Origin: JBGTKH01 sp041744735
Lineage (GTDB): Bacteria; Planctomycetota; Planctomycetia; Pirellulales; Pirellulaceae
Length of the DNA: 5,653 nt
Direction of reading: 5' to 3'
Assembly (NCBI GenBank): GCA_041744735.1
Contig: JBGTKH010000036.1
Location: 1-5,653 of the forward strand
Shown: piece after piece, positions 1 to 5,341 of the stretch
Layout of the letters: every line of letters begins with the position of its first letter
Numbering within the stretch: the stretch's first letter is position 1
The notes under the pieces: model-generated
What the model was told of the DNA's origin: nothing
What the model saw: the letters and a program-made list of their open reading frames with translations, nothing else
The model's database searches: none
Program-made: the position numbers and the translations under genes

Positions 1-23
1 GATAGGCGTCACTCCAAATATCG

Positions 24-49
24 AACTAGCGCTTTGTCAAAGCGTAGTT
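24..49. repeat. Near-perfect palindrome, possible hairpin
   Basis: AACTA, one unpaired G, then CGCTTTG, a single T, and CAAAGCG followed by TAGTT. The two arms are perfect complements over 12 bp apart from the bulged G at 29. The structure is followed by a short TTTTAG, so on the plus strand it could act as a weak terminator for a gene lying left of the window. It could equally be a dispersed palindromic repeat. No regulator site is recognised. Confidence 0.5.
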
Positions 50-67
50 TTAGGGTTGGCCAACTTC

Positions 68-134
68 GTGGCGTAAGCTTCCAGCTTGCGTTTCTGGGAT
101 GAAATCGCATTGGCAAGCAGGATGCTTACCCCAC
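68..134. repeat. Inverted pair of mini-hairpin repeats
   Basis: Two 23-bp arms (68-90 and 112-134) are inverted copies of each other with 19 of 23 positions matching, separated by a 21-bp spacer. Each arm also contains its own small hairpin: AAGCT-TCC-AGCTT in the left arm and AAGCA-GGA-TGCTT in the right. Two of the four differences between the arms fall at the paired positions of these small stems, so each stem stays fully paired. This looks like a dispersed, structured intergenic repeat of the REP or MITE kind. Repeats of this style are, as far as I recall, common between genes in planctomycetes, but I cannot confirm the family from one copy. Confidence 0.6.
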
Positions 135-236
135 TTTTAACTTTGAGGAAGCACTAGCGCGATGATCGATACCTCTTCATTGTGACGCGCGTAAGTCTAC
201 GGATCAACGCGGGTTTCCGCCAATGGATAAGGAATT

Positions 237-654
237 TCAACTGTACTCGTGTCGGACATGGCGGCGGACGTGGTCGAGGAAGGAGACGAGTTCGTCGCGC
301 GTGTCGTTGCCGGTGGCGTCAATCTCGAAGGGAGGGCCGCAGTGAGCCCAGGGGTCGTTTTCCAGCTTGAGTGTTTTGCCGGACGTGATAATCGAAGCGT
401 CGCGGTCGCCGCGGCCTTCTTCGGTCCAGCCGGGATTCACGGCGCCCGTTTCCAAAAACAGCAGGCCCTTCTTCTGTGACAAGAACAGCGTGCCTAGCGT
501 ACCCATGATCAATTCCGAGGCGCCTTCGTAGGCGTTGTTTTGTAGGGAGGAAGAGGAATAGGTGACGCGCACGGTGTATGCGGATTCAGTCGCGGCGGGA
601 GGAGTGGGCGACGCTCCGGTTGATGCCGCGCGCGCCGTTGGCTTGCGGTTAAAC
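237..654 (-). pseudogene. 3' remnant of unrecognised gene, cut by IS
   Basis: About 138 codons are open on the minus strand, ending with TGA at 237-239. The reading frame continues a further 227 bp into the insertion sequence, but that part is only the antisense of the transposase, so the native portion stops at the element's edge. The surviving part starts with a proline/alanine/threonine-rich linker. It continues into a compact region with segments such as GTLGTLFLSQKKGLLFLE and PWAHCGPPFEI, and ends in a charged helix, LVSFLDHVRRHVRHEYS. I do not recognise the family. No start codon or ribosome binding site survives. If the element is removed in silently, the frame runs about 25 codons further right without an ATG before meeting a TGA inside the ferritin-like gene. 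The gene therefore seems to have lost its head by more than a simple insertion. Coding on this strand is favoured by the protein-like composition, but the family is unproven. Confidence 0.5.
647..654. repeat. Left target-site duplication GGTTAAAC
   Basis: GGTTAAAC abuts the outer end of the left terminal inverted repeat and recurs in the same orientation directly outside the right one (2543-2550), identical at 8 of 8 positions. This is the signature of a target duplication made on insertion. Because the motif is itself nearly palindromic, part of it could instead be read as imperfect terminal repeat: 6 of 8 positions match in inverted orientation. Confidence 0.75.
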
Positions 655-670
655 TTATTTTCCGCTAGTT
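655..670 (+). repeat. IS left terminal inverted repeat
   Basis: TTATTTTCCGCTAGTT is an exact reverse complement of 2527-2542. It is the probable transposase binding and cleavage end. Beyond these 16 bp the two ends diverge, with only scattered T matches. Confidence 0.88.
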
Positions 671-688
671 GTGGTTTTTCCAAAATTG

Positions 689-700
689 GGCTAGCTAGCC
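689..700. promoter_or_regulatory. 12-bp perfect palindrome before transposase
   Basis: GGCTAGCTAGCC is a perfect 12-bp palindrome lying 26 bp upstream of the transposase ATG, inside the element. Such a dyad could be a binding site for the transposase or another repressor that limits expression, or simply a structural part of the left end. It repeats the CTAG core also present in the terminal repeat (GCTAGTT). Its function is inference only. Confidence 0.35.
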
Positions 701-726
701 TTGCCTGAATTTGCCATGCTACGCAA

Positions 727-2469
727 ATGGACACTGCGACGTGGTATGGAAACCAAGCTGACGACAATGTTGAGGGACGCAACATCGGCACGCTGGCCGT
801 CATCGCTCCACTGCTTGAACGCATGAACGTCGCAAACATCATCGACCAACATCTGCCTGCCGATTCGCGGGCCGAGTTCAACTACGGAAACATCCTGTCC
901 GTGCTCATCGCGGCGCGCATGTTCAGCCCGCTGGGGCTGATCAACGTTGCCAGGTGGGCTCAGGAATCCGGTGCCGAACTGCTCTGGAACATCCCCGCCG
1001 AGAAGCTCAACGACGATCGGCTGGGCAAAGCACTGGACGCCTTTTTTACCCAACGCCATTCGATTCTGGCGTCGTTCGCGTTGCACGTCTCGCAAGAACT
1101 CGACGTGCCGCTGGCGGAAGTGCATTACGATCCCACCCACATTCTCTTTCACGGCGCGTACGAGGCTTCGGAGCCGCGTGACGAACTGCCCGCCGACGCC
1201 ACGATTCCCAGCGACGACGAACTGCCCGCCGCGCACATCACCAAAGGCCGCCGCATGGAAGACGCCGCCCACGGCGGACGCATGGTGCACGCCGGCCTGT
1301 GCACCATCGTCGATGAATTCGGCCCGCTGCCGATTTACGGACACACGACCAGCGGCAATCAAAACGGACGCACGGCCGTGGCCGAACAATTCGGGCTGAT
1401 CGTGAAACATCTGCAGCCGCCCAAGCTGACGATGATTTCCGACCGCGGCACCTACAGCATCGTCCATCTGGCGCGGATGAAACGCGAAGGCTTCGACGCG
1501 CTCTGTTCCGCGCCCTGGGACGACTTCCGCGAACTCTACGATCAGCACCGCCCGCAGTTGAATTGGAACCGCGCGAGTTACCTCTCGATCGAACAACAAC
1601 GCCGCCGTGAACAAGGCGACTTGCCGCAGGAGCATTACGAACTGGCCGTGGTGCGTCACCGGCTGACCGATCCGCAAACGCGACGCGACTTTCCCGTCCG
1701 CGCGATCTTCGTCTTCAGCACCGCCGATCAAAAGGTAATCCGCGCCCGCCGCGCCCAGCAGATCGACACGATCCGCACGGAACTGGCCAAGATTCAACAG
1801 AGCGTTGCCGGCGGCAACCGCCACACCGACCCGGCTTCGATCAGCCGCCGCGTGGAGCGCGTCTTCGGCCAGAAACAAGCGGCCAAGTACTTCAGCTACG
1901 AGATGCTGCCGCTGACGAAAAAGGAACAAGCCGCGTTGCCTCCGCCCGGCCGCGGCCGCACTCGCCCGACACACCGCTTCGAATTCCACTTCGATAACAA
2001 ACTGCTGAAACAAGACGAGCCCTACGACGGCCTCAACGTCTTGGTCACGACGGCCATGCCGCGTTCGACCGACGAGTTGTTCACGAAGTTCAAACAACAA
2101 ACGTACGCCGAGCACGCGAACCACATTTTCAAAGGTCCGTTGTCGGTGCGTCCGGTGTTTTTGCAAAACGCTCATCGTGTGGAAGCGTTGGTGTTCTTGA
2201 TGATGATGAGTTTAACGCTGTACTTTGTGTTGCAGCGGACGTATCGAGCGACGTGCGAGAAGGACGCTCCCACGCGTGAGCGCCGCAAAACGACGCGGAC
2301 GATCCTGAGCGAGTTCGCGGTCTTCATGTTCTTGGTGACGCGGACGCGAGCCGGCCGTGTTGTTCAACCGCTGCAGCCCACGCCGGAGCAGCGTGCATTA
2401 CTGCAACGCCTAAACCTTTCGACGCCAGCCCAACTTCTGCGACAGCGTCTCCCCAGTCCGCCAAATTAA
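727..2469 (+). CDS. IS1634-type DDE transposase, 580 aa
   Basis: It catalyses excision and integration of the surrounding element by acting on the terminal inverted repeats. Residues about 18-115 resemble the helical N-terminal (DUF4277-type) region of IS1634 transposases. The catalytic core follows. The likely first aspartate is D135 in HYDPTHILFHGAYE, the second is D239 in MISDRG, and the likely glutamate is E462 in TYAEHANHIFKGPL. DGLNVLVTT at 434-442 is the strand before the last catalytic helix. After it comes the conserved RVEALVFLMMMSLTLYFVLQR hydrophobic helix. SGNQNGRTAV (209-218) matches the usual GN-x-x-D/G loop. There are no frameshifts or internal stops, and the length is normal for the family. 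An in-frame TGA at 706-708 makes 727 the first usable ATG. No clear Shine-Dalgarno sequence precedes it, which is common for transposases kept at low expression. Exact residue roles are inferred by motif, not by alignment. Confidence 0.88.
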   Translation: MDTATWYGNQADDNVEGRNIGTLAVIAPLLERMNVANIIDQHLPADSRAEFNYGNILSVLIAARMFSPLGLINVARWAQESGAELLWNIPAEKLNDDRLGKALDAFFTQRHSILASFALHVSQELDVPLAEVHYDPTHILFHGAYEASEPRDELPADATIPSDDELPAAHITKGRRMEDAAHGGRMVHAGLCTIVDEFGPLPIYGHTTSGNQNGRTAVAEQFGLIVKHLQPPKLTMISDRGTYSIVHLARMKREGFDALCSAPWDDFRELYDQHRPQLNWNRASYLSIEQQRRREQGDLPQEHYELAVVRHRLTDPQTRRDFPVRAIFVFSTADQKVIRARRAQQIDTIRTELAKIQQSVAGGNRHTDPASISRRVERVFGQKQAAKYFSYEMLPLTKKEQAALPPPGRGRTRPTHRFEFHFDNKLLKQDEPYDGLNVLVTTAMPRSTDELFTKFKQQTYAEHANHIFKGPLSVRPVFLQNAHRVEALVFLMMMSLTLYFVLQRTYRATCEKDAPTRERRKTTRTILSEFAVFMFLVTRTRAGRVVQPLQPTPEQRALLQRLNLSTPAQLLRQRLPSPPN

Positions 2470-2526
2470 CGCGCCTCCCTAAATACGCCCCCCCGCCTTC
2501 GCCGCGCTCCCGTTACAAGCAAAGCG

Positions 2527-2542
2527 AACTAGCGGAAAATAA
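2527..2542 (-). repeat. IS right terminal inverted repeat
   Basis: AACTAGCGGAAAATAA is the exact reverse complement of 655-670. Its TAG (2530-2532) is also an in-frame stop just upstream of the ferritin-like gene, so that frame cannot extend back into the element. Confidence 0.88.
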
Positions 2543-2550
2543 GGTTAAAC
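2543..2550. repeat. Right target-site duplication GGTTAAAC
   Basis: This is the same 8 bp, in the same orientation, as 647-654, placed immediately outside the right terminal repeat. Joining the two flanks at this motif gives the inferred empty site TTGC-GGTTAAAC-CAAG. Confidence 0.75.
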
Positions 2551-2562
2551 CAAGCCGCCAAT

Positions 2563-4290
2563 ATGCCGCTGGGCGTTGTGCAGTCGAGCCCGTCCGCTGG
2601 GTTTCAGCCGCTCTTGGCCGAGGCGCCCAATGGGAAGTGGCTGCGCGCGGATCAATTCGTCTTTCGGCTCAACCCCGGCCAGCAGGAGAGCACAACATTT
2701 TACGCCACGCAGTTCGGCCGGCGATATGGCAACCAAAAGATCAGCTTGGGTTACGATCCCAGCATCATGGCCGGCCAAACGGTCCAAGGCCCGGTGCCGG
2801 GACCAACGACGGTGGGCCAGCCCGAGTCCGCCTTTACATTCCCCACTTCGATTACCACCGGATCGGATGGAACGGCCCAGTTGCCGATGCAAGCCGGCAA
2901 TCCCGGCACGCCGCGCGTGTACATCGACGGGCAGGTTTACGGCGTCAGCTACGCGCTGGGCAATCACCCGCCGCCGGTGGGCAGCGTGCAGAATCCGAGT
3001 CAAATCCTGAACGCTCTGGTTTGGTCCGGCTATCAAGCGCCATCGCACCCCACGTGGCTGCGCGACGTGGAGCCGATCTTCCAACAGTACGCCAACCTAT
3101 ACCCGGTCATGCAGCCCATCGTGGACTTGGCCGACTATGGCAGTGTGATCAGCCGATTGGCGATCCTCAAGAACGTCTTTCACGACGACATGACCGATCC
3201 CAACTACATGCCGGTCACGCGCGACCTGTCGCAGGCCAAGCGGGACATGATCAAGGCCTGGCTCGAACGGCCGCTGTACATGCAGCTCGACTCAGTCGAA
3301 GATCTGCACATCGCCCTGCAGCAAGCCGTCGAATTGGAACACGCCACGATCCCGCCATATTTGTGCGCGCTGTACAGCATCAAGGCCGGCGTCAACACGG
3401 AAGTGGCCGCCTTGATCCGTAGCGTGGTATTGGAGGAAATGCTGCACATGGCGCTCTCGGCCAACCTGCTGATTTCGATCGGCGGCAGCCCGAAGATCGG
3501 TCACCCTGGCTTCGTGCCGCGCTATCCCGGCCCGTTGCCGGGCGGATTACGCGGTGGACTGACGGTGCGTTTGCGCCGCTGTTCGATAGCGCAAATCCGC
3601 GACGTCTTTATGTCCATTGAAGAACCGGAAGAGACGGTGGAAACTGACCGACAAGAGGCGAACGCAGATGACCCAGTCGCCCCGCACCTGTTCACGATTG
3701 GTTGGTTCTACGACGAAATCCAACGCGCCCTGGTGCGTCTGAGTCGCGCCGGGGAGATTTCATTTGGCAACGCCGAGCGCCAGGTTTCGGATTGGCCGGG
3801 GACGGGAAAGTTGTTTGTGATCACCAGCCTGGAACAGGCGATCGCCGCGATTCACGAGATCAAGCATCAGGGCGAAGGCGCCACGCCGCTCGATCCCGAC
3901 GACGCCGATCACGAGCTCGCACACTATTTCAAATTCTCCGAGATCGTGGCCGGCCGCCGCATCGTCGTCGACTCCAACGGCTTCTCATACACGGGTCCGC
4001 ACATCCCGTTCGATCCCAACGGCGTGTGGCCAATGATGGACGACCCCGACGTCGCGGTCTTGCCGCCCGGCTCGCGCGCCCGAATCCTGTCGCAGCAATT
4101 TGCACAGACCTATCAAGCGCTGCTGAAGGGCCTGCATCGCACGTTCAACGGCCAGCCGCAATACCTTGGCCAAGCCATCGGCATGATGTACTCGCTAGCC
4201 GTCTCCGCCGGCGAACTCATGCAAACCCCCTCCGGTCTCGACGACGGCACCACCGCCGGCCCCTCCTTCCAACTCCCGTTTCCGGAATGA
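2563..4290 (+). CDS. Ferritin-like (VioB/RebD-type) protein, 5' end suspect
   Basis: The core at about residues 245-475 matches the ferritin-like domain found in VioB/RebD-type proteins. It has VELEHATIPPYLCALYSI (256-273), then VVLEEMLHMALSANLL (288-303) with the E-E-M-L-H iron-ligand motif. Further likely ligands are at E385 (FYDEIQ), E432/H435 (HEIKHQGEG) and H450/H454 (DHELAHYFKF). The conserved tail, helices 505-553 and the AGPSF motif at 565-569, is complete. Before the core lie a beta-rich region (25-135, with VYIDGQVYGVSYALG) and a helical segment (165-233, with WLRDVEPIF and PVTRDLS). It is probably a cytoplasmic di-iron or haem-associated oxidoreductase-like protein. VioB and RebD themselves couple indole-imine units to form chromopyrrolate-type products, but nothing nearby suggests a violacein or rebeccamycin pathway, so the substrate is unknown. 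The ATG has no ribosome binding site, there is no signal peptide, and the protein opens in mid-domain. Codons L-N-Q-A-A-N precede the ATG in frame up to the IS edge. I infer a head truncated at the IS. Confidence 0.8.
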   Translation: MPLGVVQSSPSAGFQPLLAEAPNGKWLRADQFVFRLNPGQQESTTFYATQFGRRYGNQKISLGYDPSIMAGQTVQGPVPGPTTVGQPESAFTFPTSITTGSDGTAQLPMQAGNPGTPRVYIDGQVYGVSYALGNHPPPVGSVQNPSQILNALVWSGYQAPSHPTWLRDVEPIFQQYANLYPVMQPIVDLADYGSVISRLAILKNVFHDDMTDPNYMPVTRDLSQAKRDMIKAWLERPLYMQLDSVEDLHIALQQAVELEHATIPPYLCALYSIKAGVNTEVAALIRSVVLEEMLHMALSANLLISIGGSPKIGHPGFVPRYPGPLPGGLRGGLTVRLRRCSIAQIRDVFMSIEEPEETVETDRQEANADDPVAPHLFTIGWFYDEIQRALVRLSRAGEISFGNAERQVSDWPGTGKLFVITSLEQAIAAIHEIKHQGEGATPLDPDDADHELAHYFKFSEIVAGRRIVVDSNGFSYTGPHIPFDPNGVWPMMDDPDVAVLPPGSRARILSQQFAQTYQALLKGLHRTFNGQPQYLGQAIGMMYSLAVSAGELMQTPSGLDDGTTAGPSFQLPFPE

Positions 4291-4299
4291 TTCGACGGA

Positions 4300-4320
4300 T
4301 TGCGCCGTGGGACTGCGCAA
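4300..4320. terminator. Weak hairpin between convergent genes
   Basis: TTGCGC (4300-4305) and GCGCAA (4315-4320) form a 6-bp GC-rich stem around a 9-nt loop, ten bases after the ferritin-like gene's stop. No T-run follows on either strand; the nearest TTTT is at 4348-4351. It could slow or end transcription between the converging ferritin-like and Shedu-like genes, but evidence for a true intrinsic terminator is poor. Confidence 0.25.
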
Positions 4321-4349
4321 CCTCGTCGACGTCGAGAGTTGCGGTCGTT

Positions 4350-4905
4350 TTATCCGCCTGCCTGCGCCGCACGGAGATAACAGTCTAGACGGTCTTGAAG
4401 CTCGTTGAGCAGTTCGTCATACGTGATACAATTGACTTGTTTTGAGTCGATAACCACGCGGCTTCGACGCCACTCTAGCCGAAGCCTTTCACCCAGGTCG
4501 ATATGTTGATCGCGTCCAATGATCAGTGTTCCGCTAAATTGAATGGAGCGCTTCCCAAAGCGTGTTTCACAGTCGTCGCTCTTGCTGCGGTCGTCTAGCT
4601 TGTAGACTGTTTGGACCAGCATCCTCAATCTCGACGAAATTGAATTTGCATCTCTCCGAGTCGCCAATCACGATGTCAGCTACGAAATCGCCGAAGACGT
4701 CAAATTCGAATGCGAGCAGGTCGTAATCAACGAGGTTCGCATTGAAAGCGCCGACAAACAAAGAGACGTTTCGATGTGACCGAAAGAATGGCAGAATATG
4801 CTTCTTTTCGCGGAGATTGTCGGAGCTTTCCAGCAATTCCTTTAGCTCTAGTAATTCCTGGCGGCATTGTCCAGCGTCAAATTGGCAGCGATCGAAACCC
4901 TTCAT
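4350..4905 (-). pseudogene. Shedu-like (DUF4263) nuclease, internally deleted
   Basis: Shedu proteins are PD-(D/E)XK-type nucleases of anti-phage defence. The first frame (stop at 4567) gives a helical start, then REKKHILPFFRSHRNVSLF (32-50), YDLLAFEFDVFGDFVADIVIG (61-81, likely catalytic D77) and FNFVEIEDAGPNS (88-100). This is the usual N-terminal half and first active-site strands of the domain. The matching second half lies in another frame from about 4604 to the TAA at 4350. It has YKLDDRSKSDD, FSGTLIIGRDQ, LRLEWRRSRVVIDSKQ and ITYDELLNELQDRL, which are typical end-of-domain motifs. The two halves meet at 4603-4606. The expected link of roughly 30 residues, normally ending in a Q...DW helix, is missing, which implies a frame-disrupting deletion. 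The start ATG overlaps the stop of the upstream 105-aa gene (ATGA), implying coupled translation. The gene is visibly AT-richer than the ferritin-like gene, consistent with separate acquisition. Family call is from motif memory; loss of function is inference. Confidence 0.75.
4593..4607. repeat. Short inverted repeat at the Shedu deletion junction
   Basis: GTCTA (4593-4597), a 5-nt spacer and TAGAC (4603-4607) form a small inverted repeat exactly where the two reading-frame halves of the Shedu-like gene meet. It may have helped slipped-strand deletion or may be chance: a 5-bp stem is short. Confidence 0.3.
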
Positions 4906-5219
4906 CGGTGAGCATCCGGTATCGCTCCAAACGTGTTGACCAAAGTAGCGTGGCGCACAAAGTCAATGACTTTTAGATCGCACGGTTCAGTGCCATACAC
5001 AATTACGCGCAGACTGTCATTGACCGGAACAACATACTCGGGCTCGTTGCCGGGGAGCCTGCGAGCACCACTCGCAGCCCAATCGGCCTTCATTTCGCGG
5101 ATGCGACGCAATGTATTCAGAACTTGTTGCTGTTCATCGCTGGGCAGCGTGTTGAATGCAGACATGGCCCGACGGTTGAATCCGCTGGAAAGAGAAAGGT
5201 TTGTAGCACTTGTCGACAT
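4902..5219 (-). CDS. 105-aa protein coupled to Shedu-like gene
   Basis: I do not recognise this as a named family. Residues 17-50 are helical and charged (FNTLPSDEQQQVLNTLRRIREMKADW). Residues 51-96 form an apparent strand-rich half: ARRLPGNEPEYVVPVNDSLRV, then IVYGTEPCDLKVIDFVRHATL. The pattern of two helices, then a variable loop, then an R-V-I-V-Y strand and a final strand with a basic residue recalls RelE/ParE-type toxins. However, the usual terminal catalytic residues cannot be assigned, so the resemblance is tentative. The ATG at 5217-5219 is chosen because the codons before it overlap a receiver-domain scrap in another frame and are not protein-like. The next in-frame Met is residue 20. 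No strong ribosome binding site is visible. Its TGA overlaps the ATG of the Shedu-like gene, so the two were surely co-translated. It could be a regulator, toxin or recognition partner of the nuclease. Confidence 0.65.
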   Translation of the reverse strand: MSTSATNLSLSSGFNRRAMSAFNTLPSDEQQQVLNTLRRIREMKADWAASGARRLPGNEPEYVVPVNDSLRVIVYGTEPCDLKVIDFVRHATLVNTFGAIPDAHR

Positions 5220-5249
5220 TGTGTCGTCCGTGAAACGATCGTGAAGCCT

Positions 5250-5341
5250 GGAATCCGGCGTGCTTGTCGCCCGAAGTCGCCGAGGACTTCCGTCAGCCGG
5301 TCGTAGGAAATGGGCTTCGTCAGATACGTGCTGGCACCTAC
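5250..5341 (-). pseudogene. Tail of a response-regulator receiver domain
   Basis: In the frame starting at 5341 the minus strand reads VGASTYLTKPISYDRLTEVL followed by GDFGRQ. This matches the end of a CheY-like receiver domain: the G-A-x-x-Y-L motif, the conserved lysine of the KP pair (K at 5315-5317, P cis-peptide at 5312-5314), and the last helix with its D-x-L spacing. The same frame further upstream (AGA-rich SSRTQR and beyond) is not receiver-like and coincides with the FtsH coding frame, so the domain is cut sharply at about 5341. There is no phosphoacceptor aspartate, start codon or complete fold, so the scrap cannot function. Its end is uncertain: the frame stays open into the next gene. 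It records a deletion or rearrangement that joined a response-regulator gene to the FtsH gene end. Confidence 0.6.

Larger units (their letters stand above)
1..236. other. Gene-free left end with inverted repeats
   Basis: I see no convincing coding region here on either strand. A short open frame beginning at 182 on the plus strand is arginine-rich and looks like chance coding in GC-rich DNA. The stretch is AT-richer than the genes further right and is dominated by two inverted-repeat structures, annotated separately at 24-49 and 68-134. Positions 135-236 hold nothing I can name. No tRNA or rRNA pattern was recognised. Confidence 0.55.
655..2542 (+). mobile_element. Complete IS1634-like insertion sequence, 1888 bp
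   Basis: The element is bounded by perfect 16-bp inverted repeats (655-670 and 2527-2542) and flanked by an 8-bp direct repeat. It carries a single transposase gene covering most of its length, with a 72-bp left non-coding end and a 73-bp right end. Its size fits the 1.5-2 kb usual for IS1634-type elements. All parts needed for transposition look intact, so it may be active or recently active. It has cut away the head of the minus-strand gene on its left. It lies in the same orientation as the ferritin-like gene on its right, whose 5' end it probably also removed or replaced. The family assignment rests on the transposase; the 8-bp duplication is slightly longer than the 5-6 bp I recall as typical. 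Confidence 0.88.

Noticed and set aside
22..31. CGAACTAGCG shared with the right end of the IS (2525-2534)
   Set aside because: A ten-base match could hint at a second element end, but the following bases differ completely from the terminal repeat and no transposase remnant is nearby.
249..479. 76-codon plus-strand open frame
   Set aside because: It is antisense to the remnant gene at 237-654, which has the more natural composition, and no family is recognised.
563..654. Plus-strand frame from a GTG after AGGGAGGAAGAGGAATAG that would join the ferritin-like frame if the IS were removed
   Set aside because: The purine run looks like a good ribosome binding site and the frame would be open across the empty site. 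But the resulting N-terminus is not protein-family-like, and the minus strand here codes for a more convincing protein. Kept only as a weak alternative.
691..2175. Long 494-codon open frame antisense to the transposase
   Set aside because: It mirrors the transposase frame in GC-rich codons. The translation is rich in R, V, A and G with no recognisable domain, and it covers the intact catalytic gene.
2545..3084. Minus-strand open frame opposite the start of the ferritin-like gene
   Set aside because: It is a shadow of the real gene with no domain and a low-complexity basic composition.
2637..3422. 261-codon plus-strand frame within the ferritin-like gene
   Set aside because: Its translation is R/A/H-rich out-of-frame reading of a gene with clear ferritin-like motifs.
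4350..4667. Second half of the Shedu-like gene as an independent gene from an ATG at 4667
   Set aside because: The first 20 or so residues from that ATG are the wrong-frame reading of the conserved VEIEDAGPNS region, so the start is not genuine. The piece is better explained as the displaced end of one broken gene.
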